Origin: Stieleria varia
Lineage (GTDB): Bacteria; Planctomycetota; Planctomycetia; Pirellulales; Pirellulaceae
DNA length: 64,000 bases
Assembly (NCBI RefSeq): GCF_038443385.1
Contig: NZ_CP151726.1
Coordinates: 4,960,001-5,024,000, forward strand
Direction of reading: 5' to 3'
The stretch's first letter is position 1; every line of letters begins with the position of its first letter. The position numbers were made by a program, and so were the translations under genes. The notes beneath the pieces were generated by a model. That model did not search any database. It was not told where the DNA came from and saw nothing but the letters and a program-made list of their open reading frames with translations. This document shows, piece by piece, positions 45,421 to 53,457 of this stretch.

Positions 45421-47210
45421 TTCACGGCCTCCGACATCACATCGTGGACCGTTTTACCCGAAAACATTGCGCGCGCGGTGCGACGCGGGGTGTTGGACGA
45501 CGAGAAATCTGCTTGCGTGTATTTCGTCTTGTGCCAAGTCAGAGATTGCTGAACGACCGACCGAAATTGATGGAATCGACGCCCCAGCTCGAACAACTGG
45601 TCGTCCGAAATGGGTTGGGCTGACTCGTACCAAAGCTGCAACATCAGTTTTCCGCCCGCACCTTCCTTCGCTCGATTTTCTAAGTCGGTATCGCTTCTAT
45701 ACATCGCATTGACTGCACCGATCAGCGGAACACCCAATCGCCCTCCGTATCCATCGACGGCATCAAAGAACAAGTGCCCCCTGACTCCCGTTGAATTCGT
45801 GAACAGTGCTCGCGCGATCGACGGAGATTCCATCGGATCATTTGCATCGACGTTTCGCCACGCAGCATTCCATTCTTGAACCCTCCAGTCATTCGCAGTG
45901 TAGTATCGACGTAAATCATGCCAATCCTGATAGGGTTGACTAATCGAGATCAGGATTGGCGAGCCTTGGAACTCGCCTGACCAAACATCGGTGTATTTTA
46001 AGTCACGATGTTCGTCGACACTTTGTAGTGATTGGCCACGAATCAATGCGTATCGAGCCAGCAACTCGTCCATCTCGGTTGACTCCGCCCAGGGCGTGAT
46101 CGCTGCGGGCATGGGGAAAGCCTGTGTCCAATTCATGGTTGTCGTCAGGACGCCCAATGAAGCAATGGGTACGGCAAAAAGCATCGCGGCCCAAAGCATG
46201 GTTTTGGTCCAAACGATGGGCGGAATGCCCGGCTGGTCCATTTCGGATGGATGCCATTGGGAATCCAGTTCTTTCTCCAACGCCGTGCCCCAAGCCATCA
46301 GCCAATTCCAGCCCATTGACAACGGATTGCTCAATCGACCCGCTTCGGTTTCCGGTACCGGATTGCTCGCGATCGCCAACAGACGATCCGTTGATAAGAT
46401 CATCAGCATGGCCAAAGCCAACGAGCCAACACCGAGCCATCGGTTCATTGTTGGATCAGCAGGGTCAACTTCGTACCACTCCGCCCCCAAAGCCACGATC
46501 GTCACGTGAATTGCATTGACCGCAACGAGCCATGCTGCACAGACACTCCAATAGACAGGAGCCATCATCGCTGGTCGACGAAAAACGACAAACCAGATCA
46601 TCGTCAGCATCAATAGCAAAGAGAGCGTCGGTGTCCCTTTGCAGACTTCCGAGACAAAGATCGGTCCGCCACTGATCTCCAAGACGTCTTGTCGGACATA
46701 GTGAACCACGTCCATCGCATCGAGCAACCAGCTTGCCATCGCCCCAGAGATGCCTGACATCCGGGTGAGAAATTTGTCTGTGATACCAGCAGGAAAACGC
46801 ACCAACATCAGTGGTAGCCACGCCAAATAAACAAGGCTTTGGCGCGTGGTCGCAAAAGGAAATTGGCTCCGCAGGCAGGCCGTCGCGGCGAGCAGGAAAC
46901 CGAGGGCAGAGAGCGCCGGCGAGAATCGAAATCCAGAATACGCCCCCAATGCCAAACTCATCGCGACCAAGATCACCGAGAAGACGCTCGAAGGCATCCG
47001 CAGAACTCGGTCCCAGCGATTGGCCACCAGCCCTGTCAATGCCAACAATATCGCGGGAATCGTGATCCAGCGGTCATGACTGGGCAATCCCGCCAAATAG
47101 GCGACGGTTCCTGGAATGGAAGCCAGCAGGACTGCGAACCAAAAAAGCAGCACCGAACCGGCGTATGCACGCAAGCGTTTGGGGGCCGATGCTGTTTCTC
47201 GGATAGGCAA
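45417..47210 (-). CDS. Divergent exosortase with C-terminal EpsI-like domain
   Basis: This 597-residue inner-membrane protein has about eight membrane segments in its first ~290 residues. A soluble EpsI-like domain follows (residues ~385-580). The exosortase Cys is kept as Cys190 in EVCKGTPTLSLLL. The next conserved position, Arg in other exosortases, is His235 in NAIHVT, and near the third position, usually His, there is Arg257 in MNRWLG. The Cys-to-second-residue spacing (45) equals that in the neighbour at 47450. It may be an altered-specificity or inactive paralogue. The start is a TTG with GAGGGA before it. It belongs to the group annotated as exosortase U in planctomycetes, though this is uncertain. 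Confidence 0.85.
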   Translation of the reverse strand: MPIRETASAPKRLRAYAGSVLLFWFAVLLASIPGTVAYLAGLPSHDRWITIPAILLALTGLVANRWDRVLRMPSSVFSVILVAMSLALGAYSGFRFSPALSALGFLLAATACLRSQFPFATTRQSLVYLAWLPLMLVRFPAGITDKFLTRMSGISGAMASWLLDAMDVVHYVRQDVLEISGGPIFVSEVCKGTPTLSLLLMLTMIWFVVFRRPAMMAPVYWSVCAAWLVAVNAIHVTIVALGAEWYEVDPADPTMNRWLGVGSLALAMLMILSTDRLLAIASNPVPETEAGRLSNPLSMGWNWLMAWGTALEKELDSQWHPSEMDQPGIPPIVWTKTMLWAAMLFAVPIASLGVLTTTMNWTQAFPMPAAITPWAESTEMDELLARYALIRGQSLQSVDEHRDLKYTDVWSGEFQGSPILISISQPYQDWHDLRRYYTANDWRVQEWNAAWRNVDANDPMESPSIARALFTNSTGVRGHLFFDAVDGYGGRLGVPLIGAVNAMYRSDTDLENRAKEGAGGKLMLQLWYESAQPISDDQLFELGRRFHQFRSVVQQSLTWHKTKYTQADFSSSNTPRRTARAMFSGKTVHDVMSEAVK

Positions 47211-47449
47211 CTGATTGTCCCTCGTGCGGTGGGTATCCTATTGTGGACTTTTGAAACGTGGGAGTAAATGGAGGCAAGGGATTTCTGATGATCGCGTATG
47301 GACAAGCGTACACGCCCCGGTGCCGCTCTTGCAGGATTTCGAGGGAAAACCAGAGAATGGGTCTGTGTTCGCTTGCTACAAATCGTGACGCCTCTCTTCT
47401 CTATCTGTCCAAACGAACGATGAATCTGACGTAACTTTCGTTCGATGGG

Positions 47450-49468
47450 ATGTCCCGTTTACGCCGATTTTGGACGTTGCGCGATGCCCAGATGGACGAC
47501 TTATTTGAAAACCATCCCTTGGCGTTTGATTTTTCGCATCGCTTGAGAAACCGTGAACGATGTGTCGTACAGATCATCGCATCTGACTTCCCTCGGTGTG
47601 CCCCGGTTGGAACAAGCCATAAAACCGGATCATTCGTGTCACACACTCCCGCCCACCATCCACTTCGCAAAACCGTGCCTGAATCTTTGGCCTTAGCCGC
47701 TGCTGATGACCCGTCGACCTCCGGTCAAGTCCAAGCCGAATCGGGGGACTTAGAAAGGGAGAGAGGGGGTGTTTGGGCATCTCCGTACTTGCTGACGATT
47801 TTGGTCGCCCTCGGTTTCCTGCCCTTGCTTTATTGGCATGTGCTACAGCTGGCCCAGAAGTCCCATTATCACTTTTTGGCGGTGTTGCCGATCGCGGCGG
47901 TCGCGCTTGCTCGTGGCATTGCAGCCCCGAAACAGCGTAAGACCACGCGGGGCTCGGGTCAGGAAGCAGAGCCGATCAGTGTTTTGGCCACAGATTTCAG
48001 CAGTCCGCTCGTTCCGTTGGGCTGTTTAGTCGCGGCATTGCTTGGTCTCGTTGTGGCCATGTACGTCTGGTCCCCGTGGCTGGCAGCCGTCGCGGCATAC
48101 TTTGCTGTCTTGCCCTGCCTGTGGTTCTTTCGCGGTTGGTACAGCGTTCGGCGATGGGCGCCTCTGTGGGTCCTGTTTGCGGTGGTGATCCCGCCACCTT
48201 TTGGAATGGACGAAGACCTGATCCTGTGGCTTCGCGGTCACGCAACCAACATGACCAGCGCGGTACTGGATCAGTTCAATGTCTTGCATCGCAGCTACGC
48301 CAACGTGATTGAGCTGCCCGAGCGCAAGTTGTTCATCGCTGACGCTTGCAGCGGTATCCATTCGCTCTACGTCTTGTTGGGGGCGGCGCTGTTTCTCGGT
48401 CTACTCAATGGTCGAAACTGGATCCACATCGGCGTCCTGCTGTTGACGACGTTCGGAATCGTGCTGGTGGAGAACGTCGCACGATTGACCTCGGTCGCAT
48501 TGGGATTTCAATACCGGATGGACCTCAGTGAAGGTCCCAATCACGCTTACCTAGGTTTCATACTGTTCGGATTGTCGCTTGGCTTGGTGCTTTCCGCCGA
48601 CCAGTTTTGGCGATTCATCCTGGGAGCAAATCCCAAGCTGCCGTTTCTACCTCGGAGCACCAAAGCATCCAGTTCGGCAAGCGAGAACGATGAGAGCAAC
48701 CATAGAATCCCGCGTGCTTGGCGGATCGTACTGCTGAACATCGGCTTGTGCTTTCCCCTGTTGGCCGTTGCTCAGGTTTTCGCGATGCCCGGTGCGCCAC
48801 CCACAGTAGCACACCTCTTTGACGACTCACTCTCGCTGCCCGATTTCGGCCCCGATGCTGCCCCGGAGCAATTTGGTGGATTCAGGCGGTTTGATTACGA
48901 ACGCATCCGCCGCGTGCCCGGCGATCCTTTCGGTCAGGAAAGCCAGCAGTGGGTTTACTCCCATCCAGACGGCACGCAAGCGATGATCTCGATCGATTTT
49001 CCCTACGAAGGCGTTCATGACGCATGTGAGTGCTACACCCAAGTCGGTTGGGACATTTATGAACAATCGATTCAAACCGCTGAACAACTCAGCGGCATCG
49101 GGGGACTCAGCATCGTACCTGACGGCCCGATGGGCTTGGCGCGAATGAGGCAAACGCTCGATGGCGAAGGATTGCTGCTATCCAGTTGCAGTGACATGGA
49201 AGGCAATGTGGCGGTGGTTCTCAAAGAGTTGTTGCAAAGAAATGCGGGTGAACGTTTGGCGGCACGCTTCGGCGGCGGCACCGACAGGGACACCATCGCA
49301 TCGGCAGGGCAAGGGACCGCGCCGCCATTTGTTCAGTTTCAACTTCTCGCTAAATCCGCCAACGGTTTTTCCGAGCAGCAGCTCGCTGAATTGACCAACT
49401 TGTACTTGACGGTTCGTGCTCACCTGAAGAGCGAAGTGCTGCGGTCCGTTCTTGAGGCAAAGCAATAA
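47450..49468 (+). CDS. Exosortase with C-terminal EpsI-like domain
   Basis: This protein of ~672 residues is an inner-membrane transpeptidase-like enzyme expected to cut PEP-CTERM tails and attach the proteins elsewhere. Membrane segments run from residue ~110 to 390. The full triad is visible: Cys300 in ADACSGIHSLYVLLG, Arg345 in ENVARLT and His365 in GPNHAYLG. The C-terminal ~220 residues form an EpsI-like domain. The N-terminal ~100 residues before the first membrane segment have no clear function. The start is uncertain (ATG 47450, ATG 47492 or GTG 47636). The gene is divergent from the paralogue at 45417 and followed after three bases by a TPR gene. Confidence 0.92.
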   Translation: MSRLRRFWTLRDAQMDDLFENHPLAFDFSHRLRNRERCVVQIIASDFPRCAPVGTSHKTGSFVSHTPAHHPLRKTVPESLALAAADDPSTSGQVQAESGDLERERGGVWASPYLLTILVALGFLPLLYWHVLQLAQKSHYHFLAVLPIAAVALARGIAAPKQRKTTRGSGQEAEPISVLATDFSSPLVPLGCLVAALLGLVVAMYVWSPWLAAVAAYFAVLPCLWFFRGWYSVRRWAPLWVLFAVVIPPPFGMDEDLILWLRGHATNMTSAVLDQFNVLHRSYANVIELPERKLFIADACSGIHSLYVLLGAALFLGLLNGRNWIHIGVLLLTTFGIVLVENVARLTSVALGFQYRMDLSEGPNHAYLGFILFGLSLGLVLSADQFWRFILGANPKLPFLPRSTKASSSASENDESNHRIPRAWRIVLLNIGLCFPLLAVAQVFAMPGAPPTVAHLFDDSLSLPDFGPDAAPEQFGGFRRFDYERIRRVPGDPFGQESQQWVYSHPDGTQAMISIDFPYEGVHDACECYTQVGWDIYEQSIQTAEQLSGIGGLSIVPDGPMGLARMRQTLDGEGLLLSSCSDMEGNVAVVLKELLQRNAGERLAARFGGGTDRDTIASAGQGTAPPFVQFQLLAKSANGFSEQQLAELTNLYLTVRAHLKSEVLRSVLEAKQ

Positions 49469-49471
49469 ACC

Positions 49472-51010
49472 ATGTCAAATCGAACCATCGGTCGCTTCCT
49501 GGCAGTTTCCCGATCGCTGTGGCGAGGCACTCGGCGTTGGCTTGCTCGATTCTTCAAAGCCACCATGGCGAGAAGCGGTCGATTCTTTACTTTCGGCTGG
49601 CTGCGATCAGCTGGTCGGAAGTGGTGGAATTTGGTCGGCGGAATTCCTATCCTGCTGGTCGCATTATTGGTCGGCTACCTAGCGATCTCATGCTCGATTA
49701 GCTCCGAAAACGACATTCGCAGCCGCTATCTCGTGCACGCCGACGCAGCCGCGGCGTCGGGCAACCACAAATCAGCGACATTGCTGTACGAGCGAGCAAT
49801 GGAAATCCGCGAGCTGACGGATCCATCACTTTTTCAAATGGCAATGTCAGCCTTAGAAGCCGGCGAGACAGCCAAAGCAAATACGATCATCCAAAAAATC
49901 GCGCCGCCCGACGAAGCACGCTATGCGAGAGCCCACTTTTGGCGAGCGTCTCAACTGCTCGACAATCCAAGACGCACCATGGATGACGTCATCGCGGGCG
50001 AAGATCAATTGAAGCTCGCTTTGCAGCTCGAGCCCACGAACGACAACATCCGCGCCGCGTTGGCCACGCTCTATTTTCAATCAGGACGCATAGATAGGGC
50101 CGCAGCCGAATTCTCGAATATCACTCCACAACACCCCGAGTTGGAACTTCGGCTTGCCAAGTCCTTGGCGCTCCTGAAACGAACAGACGATGCCAAAGCT
50201 CACGGCGAGAAGGCGTTGAAGTACTTAAAGGAGCAAGCAGCTAGGGACCCCGATAATCTCAACGCAAGGTACCAACTCGCTGATTGTTACGCGTTCCTGG
50301 AGGAGTTTCCCACGTCAGCGAAAATCCTGACGGAATTGATCGCTCAGTCACCTGCCAAGCCTGAATTCTCGAAAGCTCTGTCGACCGTCTATGTGAAGTG
50401 GGAAACCAGTCTGATTGGGGACGACATCGAAACCGATCGCAATCGCTTCGCGCTGCTCGCCCAGGCGCTATCGGTTTACTCCAACGACATACAACTTTTC
50501 GATCGCTTGATGCAGTTGCTCGGGAAGCGAAACGAAGTTTCCGAGGAGTTGGCTGCGTTTCTGAATCGAAACATCGCCGAAGGGCGAGCGTTAGGATTGA
50601 GCCACCTGATCCTGGGGTCCCGAGGTTTTCTGGACGACCGTGTTGAGCCCTCGATGTTTCATTTGGAGCGTGCCTACGAATTGATGCCAAATGCAGCCAT
50701 CGTCGCCAACAACTTCGCATGGTATTTGCTCAATTCTGACCCTCCAGCACCACAGCGAGCCCTGCAAATCCTTGGGCCGATCATCGAGAAAAGCCCTGAG
50801 GTGAGTGCGTTGCGGGATACCCGTGGAATGGCCTATCTGGCAATCCAAGAATGGCGAAAAGCCGTCGCGGATCTGGAATTTGCGATCGAGAATGGCCTAA
50901 GAGGCAGTGTCACCACTCACCGGGGACTCGCCGAAGCCTACACGCAGCTCGGATTACCGGAACTCGCCGAAGAACACCGCAGAATTGCTGAAAAATCAGC
51001 CGATCAATGA
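49472..51010 (+). CDS. Membrane-anchored TPR protein following the exosortase
   Basis: This 512-residue protein has a basic N-terminus, one membrane segment at about residues 52-72 (GGIPILLVALLVGYLAIS) and a TPR-rich helical remainder (for example YERAMEIRELTDPSLFQMAM and LATLYFQSGRIDRAAAEFSN). The C-terminal part contains NAAIVANNFAWYLLNSDPPA and DTRGMAYLAIQEWRKAVADL. It starts three bases after the exosortase stop codon, so the two are co-transcribed. It mirrors the TPR gene at 43651 in position relative to its exosortase, suggesting that TPR-exosortase pairs are functional units. Confidence 0.91.
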   Translation: MSNRTIGRFLAVSRSLWRGTRRWLARFFKATMARSGRFFTFGWLRSAGRKWWNLVGGIPILLVALLVGYLAISCSISSENDIRSRYLVHADAAAASGNHKSATLLYERAMEIRELTDPSLFQMAMSALEAGETAKANTIIQKIAPPDEARYARAHFWRASQLLDNPRRTMDDVIAGEDQLKLALQLEPTNDNIRAALATLYFQSGRIDRAAAEFSNITPQHPELELRLAKSLALLKRTDDAKAHGEKALKYLKEQAARDPDNLNARYQLADCYAFLEEFPTSAKILTELIAQSPAKPEFSKALSTVYVKWETSLIGDDIETDRNRFALLAQALSVYSNDIQLFDRLMQLLGKRNEVSEELAAFLNRNIAEGRALGLSHLILGSRGFLDDRVEPSMFHLERAYELMPNAAIVANNFAWYLLNSDPPAPQRALQILGPIIEKSPEVSALRDTRGMAYLAIQEWRKAVADLEFAIENGLRGSVTTHRGLAEAYTQLGLPELAEEHRRIAEKSADQ

Positions 51011-51157
51011 CCTGTGCAGAATCAGAGGGATTTCCCTCAGCGTCGGTGTGGTAAATTCGGCAAAGTTTAACTTTTTCAATCAAAATTCGTTGACCGGCGA
51101 CTTTGCCTCATTCATACTCCCCCCATCTAGCTTTCCGTCACCATTGGACCACACATC

Positions 51158-51865
51158 ATGTTTCGAGCGTTTCTTGCCCTCGCCGCGCTAGCCCTCATTG
51201 TTCAATCCAACGCCCATGCAGTTGCCATCACTGGCGTTAACACAACCACAGCGAATGGCGGGTTGACGTTGAATTCGAGTTCTATCATTACCGGAGCAGA
51301 AGGAAACAACGACTTCGCGGGCGCCTTCGGCACGAACCCCAACCGTGTGAACCTGAATTTCACGATCTTGGACAAAGGTATTGCGGACCTGATCACGTTC
51401 AATGTGGATGCGACCAACACGACAGCATCTGAATATGAATTTGCGGTCACCTTCAACTTCACGGGCCATGGTCACGTCAATGGCTTCGACATGCAGTTGG
51501 TCAACACGCCGAACGCTGCACTGACGCGTTTCGAGCTGTTCCCAGATCCGGCTTTGCCCGGCCCATTTTCGACGGCTACTGGCACTGCTGGCGCTTTCGC
51601 ATTTGAAACTCCCAACTTGAATCCGTTTCCGAACTCGGCTGGTCCGCTGCGATTCGGCGGACTCAGTGGCGGTGGTGGTCACTTGATCAACGATGGCAGC
51701 ACAGTCACAGCATTCTTCACGATCGACTTCGCGGATGGTGCGGTCGGCCCGAATCAGTCCTTCGCCCTGCAATTCACTGCCAACCCAGAGCCATCATCTG
51801 CCGCACTTGCTGTGTTGGCACTTGGCCCCCTCGTTCTGCGTCGTCGTCGACGAAACGCTGCTTGA
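51158..51865 (+). CDS. PEP-CTERM sorting-domain protein
   Basis: This 235-residue secreted protein has a signal peptide (MFRAFLALAALALIVQSNA). A beta-rich middle part follows, with many Asn/Thr/Phe residues. The C-terminal sorting signal is PEPSSAAL at about residues 210-217, a hydrophobic stretch, then RRRRR before the end. That is the tripartite signal recognised by exosortases, and one intact exosortase lies 1.7 kb upstream on the same strand. The middle domain resembles no family I know; it could be a matrix or adhesin protein. A strong terminator follows. No other PEP-CTERM tail was found in the window. Confidence 0.93.
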   Translation: MFRAFLALAALALIVQSNAHAVAITGVNTTTANGGLTLNSSSIITGAEGNNDFAGAFGTNPNRVNLNFTILDKGIADLITFNVDATNTTASEYEFAVTFNFTGHGHVNGFDMQLVNTPNAALTRFELFPDPALPGPFSTATGTAGAFAFETPNLNPFPNSAGPLRFGGLSGGGGHLINDGSTVTAFFTIDFADGAVGPNQSFALQFTANPEPSSAALAVLALGPLVLRRRRRNAA

Positions 51866-51888
51866 TCGATCGACCAGCCAGCTAGATC

Positions 51889-51923
51889 AAAAGGCGGACC
51901 GTGTTCAGCGGCCCGCCTTTTTT
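51889..51923 (+). terminator. Intrinsic terminator after the PEP-CTERM gene
   Basis: AAAAGGCGG (51889-51897) pairs with CCGCCTTTT (51913-51921), with further pairs toward the loop, and continues into a T-run. Confidence 0.88.
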
Positions 51924-52000
51924 CGTAGGCAGTTAGGCTGTATCGTAGGCTATCAGCGCCAGCGGCCAGAGATAATAGCTATGACGGATCTTCGCTCACA

Positions 52001-52834
52001 ATGACCCATCGGATTCCTGTCTCCGTCATCGTCCTTGCAAAGAACGAAGAGCAGAACATCGTGAGATGCCTAGGATCGCTGCATTGGGCCGAAGAGTTGG
52101 TTGTCGTAGACGATCGTTCGACGGACCGTACCGCTGAACTGGCGCGTCTACACGGAGCCCGAGTGGTCGATCATCCCTTTGAGTCTTTTGCTCAGCAACG
52201 CAATTGGGCGCTACGAGAAGGTGGACTCAGAAATGATTGGGTGCTGATGCTCGACGCAGACGAAGTGTCAACGCCGGAGTTTGCAGCCGAGATCCAGCGA
52301 GCGATTATCGACGCATCCAACGATACCGTCGCCTTTCGGACTTGTCGAAAGACCATGCTGGGTGACGCTTGGCTGCGTCGTAGCGACAGCTTTCCGGTTT
52401 GGATCATGCGACTCGTGCGACGTGACCGCGCATGGTTTGCCGATAGCGGCCACGGTGAAGTGCCCGTTCCCGAGGTCGATGGCGAGATGGGAACCATCAG
52501 AGAACCGTTCGTACATCATCCGTTCAGCCGAGGGTTGAACGACTGGTGGCAGCGTCACATACGCTACGCGGAACGGGAAGCACGACTGGAGATGCTCTCA
52601 GCGACGCAGTTGTCGTGGAGCGACTTGATCAAGTCCGACGCGAGCAAGCGTCGTCGTGCCTTAAGGGAGCTAGCGCGCAGGATGCCGTGTCGTGGCAGCC
52701 TGCGATTCATCTATCAGTACATCGTCAAGCGAGGTTTTCTTGACGGCCGGGCAGGTCTGCAATTCTGCCGAATGATGGGATGCTACGAGCGAATGATCGT
52801 GGTCAAGAAATGGGAGCTGTCCCAGGAACGCTAG
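52001..52834 (+). CDS. Glycosyltransferase family 2
   Basis: This 277-residue GT-A enzyme has the nucleotide-sugar start PVSVIVLAKNEEQNIVRCL, VVVDDRSTDRTAELA with the first Asp pair, and the metal-binding LMLDADEVST near residue 85. It is like the LPS-core/heptose-adding WaaE/KdtX group in its later part (ISRGLNDW-like PFSRGLNDWWQRHIRYAERE). It is cytoplasmic. It is the only plus-strand gene at the start of the glycosyltransferase run and is convergent with the acetyltransferase. Its TAG stop codon falls in the end of a palindromic repeat. Confidence 0.92.
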   Translation: MTHRIPVSVIVLAKNEEQNIVRCLGSLHWAEELVVVDDRSTDRTAELARLHGARVVDHPFESFAQQRNWALREGGLRNDWVLMLDADEVSTPEFAAEIQRAIIDASNDTVAFRTCRKTMLGDAWLRRSDSFPVWIMRLVRRDRAWFADSGHGEVPVPEVDGEMGTIREPFVHHPFSRGLNDWWQRHIRYAEREARLEMLSATQLSWSDLIKSDASKRRRALRELARRMPCRGSLRFIYQYIVKRGFLDGRAGLQFCRMMGCYERMIVVKKWELSQER

Positions 52835-52896
52835 TACGTCAGGCTTTCTAGCCTGACCTATCCCCTGTATGTCAGGCTAGAAAGCCTGACGTACTA
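52832..52896. repeat. Two-hairpin repeat (family C) spanning both stop codons
   Basis: The arms TAGTACGTCAGGCTTTCTAG + CCTGAC (52832-52857) and the complementary 52871-52896 form a perfect 26-base inverted repeat with a 13-base spacer. Each arm can also fold on itself (GTCAGGCT/AGCCTGAC). The outermost TAG on each strand is the stop codon of the glycosyltransferase and of the acetyltransferase, respectively. Confidence 0.93.
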
Positions 52897-53442
52897 CATC
52901 TCACGCGTCCCAACCTGCTTTGCGGGATTCCCAGCCACGATCGCCCAGGCGTCCACATCTCGCACAACGACGGCCCTTGCGCCCACAACCGCGCCCTGCC
53001 CAACGGTCACGCCCGGCCCCACAAACGCGTCGGTGCAAACCCAAACGTCATCAGCGATCTCGATGGATGCTTTGATCAGCGGCAACGTCGCATCACGATG
53101 GTCATGACTGCCACCGCAGAGATGGGAACGTTGTGAGATCGTGACTCGCTTGCCGATGACCATTGGTCCAAGGTTATACAGCACCGAGTCGAACCCAACG
53201 GAAGACCAGTCACCGATCGTCAAGTTCCAGGGAATGAACACGCGAACGCTGGAATGAATATGGACATGCTTGCCAATCTTGGCACCAAAGAGACGCAGCA
53301 TTCCTCTGCGCCAACCCCAAAGCAGTCGCGGAGAAAACCGAAACAGTGGTGATGCAAGACTCCAAAGCATCCGTCCCGTCAGTTCACGCAACGACCATTT
53401 ACGTTGAAGTCGGTTTTCGGCAATTGGCTCCAGTTCGTTCAT
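52894..53442 (-). CDS. WcaF-type hexapeptide acetyltransferase
   Basis: This 182-residue protein of the left-handed beta-helix family probably O-acetylates a sugar of the polysaccharide from acetyl-CoA. Visible hexapeptide stretches are FGAKIGKHVHIHSSVRVFIP, LTIGDWSSVGFDSVLYNLGP and GPGVTVGQGAVVGARAVVVR. A catalytic-type His lies in the CGGSHDHRD segment, as in colanic-acid acetyltransferase WcaF. ATG 53442 is preferred over an upstream TTG because AAAAGG lies before it. The gene follows the ligase-like gene after 15 bases on the same strand. Confidence 0.9.
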   Translation of the reverse strand: MNELEPIAENRLQRKWSLRELTGRMLWSLASPLFRFSPRLLWGWRRGMLRLFGAKIGKHVHIHSSVRVFIPWNLTIGDWSSVGFDSVLYNLGPMVIGKRVTISQRSHLCGGSHDHRDATLPLIKASIEIADDVWVCTDAFVGPGVTVGQGAVVGARAVVVRDVDAWAIVAGNPAKQVGTREM

Positions 53443-53457
53443 GGACCTTTTTCTCAA

